Shown here piece by piece: positions 10,346-18,412 of a stretch of 64,000 bases of DNA (position 1 is its first letter; every line of letters begins with the position of its first letter). The stretch comes from JBHYGK01 sp051859045 (GTDB lineage: Bacteria > Pseudomonadota > Gammaproteobacteria > Xanthomonadales > Xanthomonadaceae). Location: assembly GCA_051859045.1 (NCBI GenBank), contig JBHYGK010000034.1:100165-164164 (forward strand). Reading direction: 5' to 3'. The position numbers were made by a program, and so were the translations under genes. The notes beneath the pieces are model-generated. The model was given only the letters and a program-made list of their open reading frames with translations, did not search any database and was not told the origin of the DNA.

Positions 10346-11473
10346 TTACTCGCCCATCTGCTTCTGGCGGTGCTCCCAGCGCTCCTGGGCGTCGATCGTG
10401 CGCTCCGCGGTGAGGCGCGCCTCGAGGCGCTCCACGCCGATGTCCTCGCCGGTATCGACGCAGTAGCCGTAGCTGCCGTCCTCGATGCGCTTGAGGGTGG
10501 AGTCGATCTTGCTCAGCAGCTTGCGGTAGCGATCGCGGGTGCGCAGCTCGAGCGAGTTCTCGGTCTCGCGGGTGGCGCGCTCGGCGTCGTCGCCGACGTC
10601 GCGCACCTCCTCCTTGAGGTTCTCGATGGTCTGCTTGGACTCCTCGACCAGGTCCTCGCGCCACTTCATCAGCCGGCGGCGGAAGTACTCGAGGTGGCGC
10701 GGGCCCATGTAGTCGGGATCGGTGAAGGGCGAGTAGCCGGCGGGCAGGTCGACCCGGGCGGTGCCCAGCGGCGACTTCAGCACGCGCTCGCGCGGGGCCT
10801 GGACGGGCTGGGCCTTGGCGCGCTGGGCCTCCTCGACCGGCTTGCGGGCCTGGGCGACGGCGCGCAGGCCCTCCGGACGGGCCGGGGCGGGCTTGCTGGC
10901 CGGCGGCACCTTGGCGGCGACCGGCTTGGCCGCGGGCTTCGCGGCGACCGGGGCCGGCGCCGGGGCGGCGGCCTTGGCGGGCGCGACCGGCTTGGCCGGG
11001 GCGGCCGGGGCCTTCGCGACGGGCTTGGCGGGGGCCTTGGCCGGCGCCTTGGCGGCCGGCTTGGCGACGGGCTTCGCCGGGGCCTTGGCGGCGGGCTTGG
11101 CGGCGGCCTTCACCGGCGCCTTGGCGACGGGCTTGGCGGCGGCCTTCACCGGGGCCTTGGCGACGGGCTTGGCGGCGGCCTTCGCCGGGGCCTTGGCGAC
11201 CGCCTTCAGCGGGGCCTTGGCCGGCTTGGCGGCGGGCTTGGCGGCCTTGGCCGGGGCCTTGGCGGCGGGCTTCTTGGCCGGGGCGGCCTTCTTCGGCGCC
11301 GGCTTGGCGGCGGCCTTCACGGGCTTGGCGGCCGGCTTGGCGATCTTCTTCACCGCCTCGGCGACCTTGCGCACGGCCTTGGCGACCTTGCCCACGGGCT
11401 TGGCGACCGGCTTGGCGGCGGGCTTCTTGGCCGGCTTGGCGGCGACCTTCTTGACGGGTTTCTTGGTAGCCAC
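10346..11473 (-). CDS. DksA/TraR-family protein with a long Lys/Ala/Pro-rich N-terminal tail
   Basis: 375 residues. Residues 1 to about 235 are a histone-H1-like array of AAKPVAK / KAPAKA repeats, strongly basic. The last 130 or so residues are a DksA module: coiled coil (YFRRRLMKWREDLVEES...), SLELRTRDRYRKLL, and a zinc-finger-like region beginning YGYCVDTGEDIG. Only Cys338 of the four zinc cysteines remains. By alignment in my head to E. coli DksA, the tip motif DxxDxA reads D-x-x-E-x-A. The start is GTG with AGAGGAA about 9 nt upstream and a good promoter 35 nt further back. Likely binds RNA polymerase via the secondary channel; the tail may bind DNA or RNA. Confidence 0.85.
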   Translation of the reverse strand: MATKKPVKKVAAKPAKKPAAKPVAKPVGKVAKAVRKVAEAVKKIAKPAAKPVKAAAKPAPKKAAPAKKPAAKAPAKAAKPAAKPAKAPLKAVAKAPAKAAAKPVAKAPVKAAAKPVAKAPVKAAAKPAAKAPAKPVAKPAAKAPAKAPAKPVAKAPAAPAKPVAPAKAAAPAPAPVAAKPAAKPVAAKVPPASKPAPARPEGLRAVAQARKPVEEAQRAKAQPVQAPRERVLKSPLGTARVDLPAGYSPFTDPDYMGPRHLEYFRRRLMKWREDLVEESKQTIENLKEEVRDVGDDAERATRETENSLELRTRDRYRKLLSKIDSTLKRIEDGSYGYCVDTGEDIGVERLEARLTAERTIDAQERWEHRQKQMGE

Positions 11474-11514
11474 GATGCGTGTTCCTCTATGTCCTTGAGG
11501 CCCGAAGGCCGCGT

Positions 11515-11543
11515 GTTATAGCCTTTCGACCGGGTCGCGGCAA
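11515..11543 (-). promoter_or_regulatory. Sigma-70 promoter of the dksA-like gene
   Basis: On the minus strand TTGCCG, 17 bp, then TATAAC. This is the best consensus-like promoter I found in the window. The predicted transcription start is about 35 nt upstream of the GTG start codon, with the ribosome site AGAGGAA between them. Confidence 0.7.
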
Positions 11544-11654
11544 CCGCCGTGAAGGCCCGCGCGACCCGGCGCCCCCGGCCACGACGCCCCCCCTTCCCGC
11601 CCCCCGCGGCCCGCATCGCCCGCCCCGGCGCCCTCTCCCCCCGCAGGCCCCCGC

Positions 11655-11927
11655 GTGAAAGCCCTCGCCCTCCTCCTGCTGCGCGGCTACAAGCGCTTCA
11701 TCAGCCCCCTGCTGGGCCAGCACTGCCGCTTCCACCCCACCTGCTCGGTCTACACCATGCAGGCGATCGAGCGCTTCGGCGTGCTGCGCGGCGGCTGGAT
11801 GGGCGCCAAGCGCATCGGCCGCTGCCATCCCTTCCATCCCGGCGGCATCGACGAGGTGCCCGAGGCCCCCGGCGCCGCCGCCACGCCCCTTCCCACCATG
11901 CCCCCCGCCCCCAAGGACGCCCCATGA
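11655..11927 (+). CDS. yidD: Membrane protein insertion efficiency factor YidD
   Basis: A 90-residue small YidD protein: amphipathic N-terminus (LLLLRGYKRFISPLLG), then the conserved CRFHPTCSVYTMQAI block with Cys24 and Cys30, then GRCHPFHPGG. It starts with GTG and has a Pro/Ala-rich C-terminal extension. The family usually sits between rnpA and yidC and assists insertion of membrane proteins; here it is instead joined to pyrC by an ATGA overlap. Confidence 0.92.
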   Translation: MKALALLLLRGYKRFISPLLGQHCRFHPTCSVYTMQAIERFGVLRGGWMGAKRIGRCHPFHPGGIDEVPEAPGAAATPLPTMPPAPKDAP

Positions 11928-13258
11928 GCGACTGGCTGATCACCAACGCGACCCTCGTCAACGAAGACCGCCGCTGGCAGGCCGACCTGCGCATCCGCGG
12001 CGACCGGATCGAGCAGATCGGGGCCGGCCTGCAGGCCCGGCCCGGCGAGAAGGTGTTCGACGCCTCGGGGCTGTGGCTGCTGCCCGGCGTCATCGACGCC
12101 CAGGTGCACTTCCGCGAGCCGGGCCTGGAGCACAAGGGCGACCTCGCCACCGAGTCCGCGGCCGCGGTGGCCGGCGGCATCACCAGCTACCTCGAGATGC
12201 CCAACACCAAGCCGCCGACCCTCGACGACGCCGCGCTGGCCGACAAGAAGGCCCGCGCCGCCGGCCGCTCGCGCGCCAACTACGGCTTCTACTACGGCTG
12301 CTCCAACGACAACCTCGAGCAGATCAAGGGCCTCGACCCGCGCGCCACCCCGGGCGTGAAGATCTTCATGGGCGCCTCCACCGGCAACATGCTGGTGGAC
12401 GATCCCGAGGTGCTCGACGGCGTGTTCAAGCACTGCCAGGTGCCGATCATCACGCACTGCGAGGACACCCCGATGATCGACGCGGCCTTCGCCAAGGCGC
12501 GCGAGACCTACGGCGACGACATCCCGGTCGACCTGCACGGCGAGCTGCGCTCGCGCGAGGCGTGCATGAAGTCCACCCAGCTGGCGCTGGAGCTGGCGCG
12601 CCGGCACGACGCCCAGCTGCACGTGCTGCACCTGACCACCGCCGAGGAGCTGCAGCTCTTCGCGCCCGGGCCGGTCGAGGGCAAGCGCATCACCGCCGAG
12701 ACCTGCGTGCACTTCCTGCGCTTCGCGCGGCCGGACTACGCCACCAAGGGCAACTTCATCAAGTGCAACCCCTCGGTGAAGGAGCCCTCCGACCGCGCCG
12801 CGCTGCTGCGCGCGATCGCCGAGGACCGCATCGACGTGCTCGCCACCGACCACGCGCCGCACACGCTCGAGGAGAAGCAGCAGCCCTACCTCACCGCGCC
12901 GTCGGGCCTGCCGCTGGTGCAGGAGTTCGTGGTGGCGGCGCTGGAGTGCGTGCACGAGGGCCACTTCGGGCTCGAGCGCTTCGTGCGCAAGAGCTGCCAC
13001 AACCCGGCGGTGCGCTTCTCGATCCACGAGCGCGGCTTCCTGCGCGAGGGCTTCTTCGCCGACCTCACCCTCGTCGACCCCGACGGCGGCACCGAGGTGA
13101 CCCGCGCCGGCGTGCGCTCGAAGTGCGGCTGGTCGCCGTTCGAGGGCACCCGCTTCCGCAGCCGCATCGCCGCGACCTTCGTCAACGGCGAGCTGGCCTT
13201 CGACGGCGTCGAGCTGCAGGGCGCGCCCGGCGGCGCGGCGCTGGCGTTCGCGCGTTGA
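11924..13258 (+). CDS. pyrC: Dihydroorotase
   Basis: A 444-residue cyclic amidohydrolase converting carbamoyl aspartate to dihydroorotate in pyrimidine synthesis. It is of the longer class I type: DAQVHFREPGLEHKGD near residues 56-70 holds the first metal His pair, YLEMPNTKPPT follows, and TDHAPH carries the catalytic Asp. Start MSDWLITNATLV overlaps the yidD stop (ATGA). Hydantoinase/allantoinase-type relatives cannot be fully excluded by eye, but MPNT and HFREPG favour dihydroorotase. The pyrD gene is elsewhere in the window (35984-37024). Confidence 0.92.
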   Translation: MSDWLITNATLVNEDRRWQADLRIRGDRIEQIGAGLQARPGEKVFDASGLWLLPGVIDAQVHFREPGLEHKGDLATESAAAVAGGITSYLEMPNTKPPTLDDAALADKKARAAGRSRANYGFYYGCSNDNLEQIKGLDPRATPGVKIFMGASTGNMLVDDPEVLDGVFKHCQVPIITHCEDTPMIDAAFAKARETYGDDIPVDLHGELRSREACMKSTQLALELARRHDAQLHVLHLTTAEELQLFAPGPVEGKRITAETCVHFLRFARPDYATKGNFIKCNPSVKEPSDRAALLRAIAEDRIDVLATDHAPHTLEEKQQPYLTAPSGLPLVQEFVVAALECVHEGHFGLERFVRKSCHNPAVRFSIHERGFLREGFFADLTLVDPDGGTEVTRAGVRSKCGWSPFEGTRFRSRIAATFVNGELAFDGVELQGAPGGAALAFAR

Positions 13259-13266
13259 GGGCCGGG

Positions 13267-14508
13267 GTGGCGGGCCGGCTGGCCGCGGGGCTGCTCGCGC
13301 TGGCGTCGCTGGTGCCGGGCGCGGCGCGCGCCGAGGCGGCCATCGTGCTGCCCGGGCGGGCCTCGCAGGGCGCGCTGGTGATCGGCCGCGCGCCGGCCGG
13401 CAGCGTGGTCGAGGTGGGCGGCCGGCGCGCGCGCGTCGACGCCGAGGGCCGGTTCGCCTTCGGCATCGGGCGCGACCAGGTCGCCGCGGTGGCCGTGGCG
13501 ATCACCCCGCCCGGCGGCGCGCCGGTCCGCCGCCAAGTGGAGGTGTTCGCGCGCGACTGGCCGATCGACCGCGTCACCGGCGTGCCGCAGGGCACGGTGA
13601 CGCCGCGTCCGGAGATCGCCGAGCGCATCCGGCGCGAGCAGGCCCGGGTGGTCGCCGCCCGCGCCCGCGACGACGCGCGCCCGGACTTCGCCCACGCCTT
13701 CATCTGGCCCGCGCGCGGGCGCATCAGCGGCCGCTTCGGCAACCAGCGCGTCTACAACGGCACGCCGGGCACCCCGCACTCGGGCATGGACATCGCCGCG
13801 CCCACCGGCACGCCGGTGCTGGCGCCGGCCGGCGGCGTGGTCACCTTCGCCGACCCGGGCCTCTACCTCACCGGCGGCACGCTGCTGATCGACCACGGCC
13901 ACGGCGTGAGCTCGAACTTCCTGCACCTCTCGCGCATCGACGTCGCCGTCGGCGACCGCGTCGAGCAGGGCGAGGTGGTGGCCGCGGTCGGCTCGACCGG
14001 CCGCTCCACCGGCCCGCACCTGCACTGGGGCATGAACTGGTTCGACGTGCGGATCGACCCGCTGCTGGTGCTGGAAGCCGGCGGCGCCGGGGCCGCGCTG
14101 GCCGCCGCGGCCGCGGGCCCCGGCGCGGCGCCCGCCGGCCCCGCCGCGCCGGCTCCCGAACCAGTCGCCCTGACCCGCCCCACCATCGTGGCCTTCGCGC
14201 CCGCGACCGTGCCGGCCGCCGAGGCCGCCGGCCTGCAGGCCGCCGCCGACGCGGTGAAGGCCTGCCTGGCGCTGGGCGGCGTGATCGCCGACACCGCCGC
14301 GCGCCGCGGCGAGTGGCTGGTGCTCGAGGAAGGCGGCTCGCGGGTCGAGCTGCTGCTGCCCGACGCACCGCCCGGCGACCGCGGCCTGTACCTGTTCTGG
14401 CCCGGCGAGAAGCCCGGCCAGGCCGTCACCGCCGCGCCCGCCGCGCTCGCCGACGCCGCGCGCCGCGCGGCCGCCGACTACTACGCGCAGCCGGGCTGCG
14501 CGCCCTGA
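13267..14508 (+). CDS. Exported M23 (LytM-type) peptidase
   Basis: A 413-residue predicted murein endopeptidase or its regulator. The start is GTG after GAGG at 6 nt, giving MAGRLAAGLLALASLVPGAARA, a signal peptide. A beta-rich region spans about residues 30-110. The LytM domain at about 145-275 has HSGMDIAAPTGTPV, HGHGVSSNFLHLS and GRSTGPHLHWGM, so the zinc ligands (HxxxD, HLH) look intact. An Ala/Pro-rich linker and a C-terminal helical region of unknown role follow. It starts 8 nt past pyrC and is likely in the same transcript. Active rather than degenerate by its ligands. Confidence 0.9.
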   Translation: MAGRLAAGLLALASLVPGAARAEAAIVLPGRASQGALVIGRAPAGSVVEVGGRRARVDAEGRFAFGIGRDQVAAVAVAITPPGGAPVRRQVEVFARDWPIDRVTGVPQGTVTPRPEIAERIRREQARVVAARARDDARPDFAHAFIWPARGRISGRFGNQRVYNGTPGTPHSGMDIAAPTGTPVLAPAGGVVTFADPGLYLTGGTLLIDHGHGVSSNFLHLSRIDVAVGDRVEQGEVVAAVGSTGRSTGPHLHWGMNWFDVRIDPLLVLEAGGAGAALAAAAAGPGAAPAGPAAPAPEPVALTRPTIVAFAPATVPAAEAAGLQAAADAVKACLALGGVIADTAARRGEWLVLEEGGSRVELLLPDAPPGDRGLYLFWPGEKPGQAVTAAPAALADAARRAAADYYAQPGCAP

Positions 14509-14521
14509 TGGGGCGCGGCGC

Positions 14522-15505
14522 GTGAGCCTGGACTACGCGATCCTGCCGGCGCCGCCGGCGCCCGCGGGCCTGCCCGGGGGCGCGGCGCCCGATGCCGCCT
14601 CGCCGGTGCGCTGGTTCGCGCCGCGCGGCCCGTGGCGCGACGGCTTCGCCGCGACGATGCAGTCCGAGGGCCTCGACGCGCTGCTGCTCGACGCCGCGCA
14701 GGGCTTCATCGCCCGCGACGCGGGCTTCCTGCGCGAGCTGCCGTGGCTTCGGCGGCTGCGCGTGCGCACCGCGCTGCCGGTCGACCTGCGCGCGCTCGAG
14801 GGCCTGCCGGCGCTGTGGTCGCTGGCGCTGGAGTGCGCGCCGCGCGGGCGCCTGGCGCTGGAGTCGCTGCCCGCGCTGCGCAGCACCGCGCTGCAGTGGT
14901 GCCCGGCCGTGCAGGGGGTGGCCACCGCGCATGGGCTGGAGGCCCTGCAGCTCGCCGACGTGGCCGCGCCGCCGCTGGCCGGCATCGCCGCCCTGCCCCG
15001 CCTGCGCCGGCTGGTGCTGGTGGGCTCGACGCTGCGCTCGCCCGCGGCGCTGGCGCCGCTGGCCGGGCTGGAGGTGCTGTGGCTGCTGCAGTGCCGGAAG
15101 CTGGAGTCGCTGGCCGGCATCGAGGCGCTCGGCGGGCTGCGCTGGCTGCGCGTGGTGGGCAGCCGCGCGCTGCACGAACTCGGGCCGGTCGCGTCGCTGG
15201 CGCGGCTCGAGGCGCTGGATGTGTCGGAGTGCTTCAAGCTGGCGTCGCTCGCGCCGATCGCGGGGCTGGAGGCGCTGCGCTCGGTGGCCTTCGCCGGCCA
15301 CGACACGGTGATCGAGGACGGTGACCTGCACCCGCTGGCGGGGCTGCCGCGGCTGGCGATGGTGCAGTTCCTCGCGCGCCGTCACTACAGCCATCGCCAG
15401 CTGCGCTCGTGGGACTGGGCCGATGTGCAGCGGGATGCCATCGATCGCCCCGGCGCCGTGCTCAAGCGCAAGGACGACGGGCTGCCCTGGGACGGCTCGC
15501 ACTGA
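14522..15505 (+). CDS. Leucine-rich-repeat-like protein
   Basis: A 327-residue protein with a GTG start, just 13 nt past the M23 gene. Residues of about 75-270 form imperfect repeats of about 22 residues around L..L..L.L..C..L, such as LEVLWLLQCRKLESLAGIEA and LEALDVSECFKLASLAPI. This is a curved LRR-type fold. No signal peptide or membrane segment is visible, so it is probably cytosolic and protein-binding. The C-terminal 50 residues (HYSHRQLRSWDW...) are unique. Function unknown. Confidence 0.75.
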   Translation: MSLDYAILPAPPAPAGLPGGAAPDAASPVRWFAPRGPWRDGFAATMQSEGLDALLLDAAQGFIARDAGFLRELPWLRRLRVRTALPVDLRALEGLPALWSLALECAPRGRLALESLPALRSTALQWCPAVQGVATAHGLEALQLADVAAPPLAGIAALPRLRRLVLVGSTLRSPAALAPLAGLEVLWLLQCRKLESLAGIEALGGLRWLRVVGSRALHELGPVASLARLEALDVSECFKLASLAPIAGLEALRSVAFAGHDTVIEDGDLHPLAGLPRLAMVQFLARRHYSHRQLRSWDWADVQRDAIDRPGAVLKRKDDGLPWDGSH

Positions 15506-15509
15506 AGGC

Positions 15510-15534
15510 GCGCGGGCGGCCGGGCCGCCCGCGC
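15510..15534. terminator. GC-rich hairpin between converging genes
   Basis: A perfect 11-bp stem GCGCGGGCGGC / GCCGCCCGCGC with a 3-nt loop lies between the stop codons of the LRR gene and the small secreted-protein gene. There is no T-run on either side, so it may act as a weak bidirectional terminator or protect 3' ends. Confidence 0.5.
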
Positions 15535-15543
15535 ACCCGTGGC

Positions 15544-15816
15544 TCAGCCGCCGAAGCTCGGGCGCGGCAGGCCACCACCGGGCGGCATGCCGCCGCAGAC
15601 GTTGTCGCGCCACATGCGGGCCTGCACGGCCTGGAAGTTCGCGTCGTCGCAGAGCGCGTCGCCGAGGACGGCGTTGCACGCATCGGCCTTGAACTCGCTC
15701 CAGGCGAGGTACATGTCGAAGTTGGTGCAGTCGTCGAAGGCCTGGGCCTTCTGTGCGGGAAACAGCGCGAGGGCCAGCGTGGCGGCGGCCGCGAGGGTCA
15801 GGGTGGTGGGGCGCAT
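15544..15816 (-). CDS. Small secreted cysteine-containing protein
   Basis: A 90-residue protein with a clear signal peptide (MRPTTLTLAAAATLALALF, cleavage likely after AQA). The mature part of about 65 residues has four cysteines (CTNF, ACNA, LCDD, VCGG), which could form two disulfides in the periplasm, and a Gly/Pro tail. The start has GGAG 6 nt upstream, which decides it over a Met 7 residues earlier. No family recognised. Confidence 0.75.
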   Translation of the reverse strand: MRPTTLTLAAAATLALALFPAQKAQAFDDCTNFDMYLAWSEFKADACNAVLGDALCDDANFQAVQARMWRDNVCGGMPPGGGLPRPSFGG

Positions 15817-15967
15817 CGGGATCTCCGGAGGGTGCATGTTCGCGGCGCGCGGCCGCGTGCGGGCCTCGCCCGCGGCGCACATCCTGCCGATCCCGCGCCG
15901 CGGCTCAAGCCGACTCCGTCCCCACCCGATCATCCGGGGCCGAAGTCATGGCCGCCCCGGAACGGCC

Positions 15968-16816
15968 TCAGCCGCCCTGCGCATCGAGCAGCGCCCGAGT
16001 GCGAGCGCGGATCTGCTCCAGTTCGTCGGGCGTGTACGGCTCGAGGCCGAGCGAAGCGCGTCGGCGAACGACCCGCTCCAGCGCGTCCTCCAGCCGATCG
16101 CCGCTCCGAGGGATCTGGGAGGCCAGCGCATAGGCCTCTGACGCCACACGGTCGGTGTCGAGCAGCGGCCCGACTTTTCCAGGATTCATCTGCTCGGCGA
16201 GCCAGCCCATCGCACCCGGGTCGCCGCCGGCGGCCTCGGCCTCCATCCAGCCTTGGGCGATGCCGGCCTTCGCGATCAGCCACGGCGTCACTTCGCTGCG
16301 CCAGCGACGGTCGCGCGCCAGCTCGCCCAGCCCATGCGCGAACGCGAAACGCGCCTCGCGACGCCCGGCGGCCCCCGCGGCCTCCAGCCCCTGCAGGTCG
16401 GCCATCACGGCCTCCACATCAGCGACGTCGCAGGCGTCATAGCGCGCGATGTCGCTCTCGAACGCTGCGGCGCGCTCCACGTCCCCGCGTGCGGCCGCTT
16501 CGGCGGCCTCCTGCACCCAGCGCGAACGCCGGACGAAGCCGCGCATCCGCAGGCATTCGAGGTGCGGCCGCCAAGCGGCCAGAGCAGCCTCGAGCTCGGC
16601 ATCATCGACGCCGATGCCGGCGCGGGCGGCTGCGGGCGCGGGGATAGGCAGCGCGGGCTCTTCTGGCCGCCAGCCGGGACGCATGGGCGACACGCCGGCA
16701 TCCGCCGCGACCACCACCCGATCGCCGGCGTCGTGCGCGCGCCAGAGCCACGTGCCCAGCGCCGCGAGGCCTAGGACCACCCATGCGAGGAGCGGAACGC
16801 GGTGCCGGGCGTTCAT
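15968..16816 (-). CDS. Membrane-anchored protein of unknown function (second of a coupled pair)
   Basis: 282 residues. One N-terminal transmembrane segment (about 9-27, LLAWVVLGLAALGTWLW) is followed by a soluble, mainly helical periplasmic part. It contains Cys residues (HLECLRMRG, YDACDVA) that may pair and a segment like GIAQGWMEAEAAGGDPGAMGWLAEQMNPG, reminiscent of Sel1/TPR packing. Its ATG overlaps the stop of the upstream gene as ATGA, so the two are translated together. Codon choice looks less GC3-biased than in neighbours. No family recognised. Confidence 0.7.
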   Translation of the reverse strand: MNARHRVPLLAWVVLGLAALGTWLWRAHDAGDRVVVAADAGVSPMRPGWRPEEPALPIPAPAAARAGIGVDDAELEAALAAWRPHLECLRMRGFVRRSRWVQEAAEAAARGDVERAAAFESDIARYDACDVADVEAVMADLQGLEAAGAAGRREARFAFAHGLGELARDRRWRSEVTPWLIAKAGIAQGWMEAEAAGGDPGAMGWLAEQMNPGKVGPLLDTDRVASEAYALASQIPRSGDRLEDALERVVRRRASLGLEPYTPDELEQIRARTRALLDAQGG

Positions 16817-17604
16817 GGGCAGCCCCTCGTCGCAAGCGACGGGTGCGACCTCCGCCCGCCACCCTCGCTCCACAGGCACCAGAAGTCCCGGGCCTGCGCC
16901 TCGTCGCGCCTCATGCCGATCCCGTGTTCGAGGTAGAGCGCGGGCCAGAAGGCGTCTGAGGCGGTGCCCGCGTCTGCGAGGACTCCCAACGCCACGCGAG
17001 CGTCGCGATTCGCGCGATCCAACTCGCGCAGCTGTCGCACCGGCATGCATCCCCCGTCGATATGCGCGCTGAGGTGGCAGACCAGGTAAGCGCGCGCGGC
17101 GTCGGTGTCACCGGCCGCCATGTCATCACGCAACCGCTGCAACGCCTGCGCGAGGTCCTCGCGCGACGACGCGACCGCGCCCTCGCAGTCCTGCGTCGCC
17201 AGCGTCGTCACCGCGACCAGCCACTCGGCGTCGCGCACCGGGACGCCCTGGGCACGCGCGAGCCCCTCCACCCCGCCCGCCAGCGCGAGCTGGAGGGGGC
17301 CGATCGGGCCCTGCTCGCAGAGCGAGGCCGCGCCTTGGACCACCGCCCGATCGCGCAGCCTCGCCTCGGCCCCCCGGGGCGCCGGGAGGTGCCCCATGCC
17401 CTGCGCGGACGCGGGCACACCGTGGAGGGCATCGCCTTCGGCTTGCCGTTCTTCGGATCTTGCGGCGGGTGCACCTGCGGCCGGGTCTGCCCCGCCCCCC
17501 GGCGTCGGGGCCTCACGCCTACCGAGCACCCACCATGCGCCTGCGACCGCCAACGCCACTGCCGCCCATGCGAGAAGGCGCGCTTTCGATCCGGTGGCCT
17601 GCAC
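16813..17604 (-). CDS. Membrane-anchored protein of unknown function (first of a coupled pair)
   Basis: 263 residues with a GTG start. One N-terminal transmembrane segment (about 9-27, LLAWAAVALAVAGAWWVLG) leads into a Pro/Gly linker and a helical region with several Cys (SLCEQG, TQDCEG, LVCHLS, GGCMPV). A C-terminal stretch PALYLEHGIGMRRDEAQARDF looks like a single Sel1-type repeat. It resembles the downstream gene in plan (TM anchor, linker, helical Cys-containing domain), and may be a diverged paralogue. Periplasmic role unknown. Confidence 0.68.
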   Translation of the reverse strand: MQATGSKARLLAWAAVALAVAGAWWVLGRREAPTPGGGADPAAGAPAARSEERQAEGDALHGVPASAQGMGHLPAPRGAEARLRDRAVVQGAASLCEQGPIGPLQLALAGGVEGLARAQGVPVRDAEWLVAVTTLATQDCEGAVASSREDLAQALQRLRDDMAAGDTDAARAYLVCHLSAHIDGGCMPVRQLRELDRANRDARVALGVLADAGTASDAFWPALYLEHGIGMRRDEAQARDFWCLWSEGGGRRSHPSLATRGCP

Positions 17605-17662
17605 TCCCTGCTCCCGATGCCGCAGCGTCCGGCTGCCAGGTCGATCTTAGCCTTGCCGCGAA

Positions 17663-18352
17663 TCAGGCCGCCATCGCCAGCCACGGCGCCAGCCGCTCGG
17701 GCTGCAGGTGGCCGGTGCGCACCAGGATCGTGGTGCCGGGCTCGCTCCAGGGCTGGTGCACCGAGCCGTGCGGGCTGCGGATCCAGCTGCCGGCCGGGTA
17801 GTCGCCGTGCTCGTCCTGGAACACGCCCTCGAGCACCAGGATCTCCTCGCCGCCCCAGTGCCCATGGCGCTGGAAGCGCGTGCCCGGGGCCCAGCGCACC
17901 AGCGCGATGTGCTCTGTGCCGTGCGCGTGCAGCGGCATCACCGACAGGCCCGGGACGAGGCCCGGGCGCCACGCGGCCGCGCGCGTGTCGACGACCACAC
18001 GCGCGTGGTCGTCGGGCTCGGCCTGGTGCAGCTTCACGAACAGCGTGCAGCCCGCCTCGCTGCGCGGTGAGTGCGACGAGCCCACGGGATTGCGCACCCA
18101 GGTGCCGGCGGGATAGGTGCCGTGCTCGTCGGCGAACGTGCCGTCGAGCACCAGGAACTCCTCGCCGCCGGGATGGCCATGCGCATCGAACGCCGCGCCC
18201 GCGGCGTAGCGCACGAAGGAGGTGGCGCGGGCCACTTCGCCGCCGATGCGCTCGAGCAGCACGCGCTCCACGCCCGCGCGCGGCGAGGCCACCCAGGGCG
18301 CGTCGCCCGGGCGGACCACCACGCGGGCGTCGAAATCGGCGTGCAGGCGCAT
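17663..18352 (-). CDS. Double-cupin ChrR-like protein
   Basis: 229 residues made of two similar cupin halves of about 100 residues. The first has HGHPGGEEFLVLDG and FADEHGTYPAGTWVRNP; the second has HGHWGGEEILVLEG and FQDEHGDYPAGSWIRSP. Each half therefore keeps a GHxxGGEE metal-binding motif. This is the ChrR/cupin_7 type of metal-binding fold, found as anti-sigma C-terminal domains and as stand-alone proteins. No anti-sigma N-terminal domain is present. The internal duplication is clear; substrate unknown. Confidence 0.85.
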   Translation of the reverse strand: MRLHADFDARVVVRPGDAPWVASPRAGVERVLLERIGGEVARATSFVRYAAGAAFDAHGHPGGEEFLVLDGTFADEHGTYPAGTWVRNPVGSSHSPRSEAGCTLFVKLHQAEPDDHARVVVDTRAAAWRPGLVPGLSVMPLHAHGTEHIALVRWAPGTRFQRHGHWGGEEILVLEGVFQDEHGDYPAGSWIRSPHGSVHQPWSEPGTTILVRTGHLQPERLAPWLAMAA

Positions 18353-18412
18353 GCGGGGCTCCTCGTGGCGTGTCGGCGTTGCGGCGTGGCCGGCGTGGCG
18401 CGCGGCCCGGGC

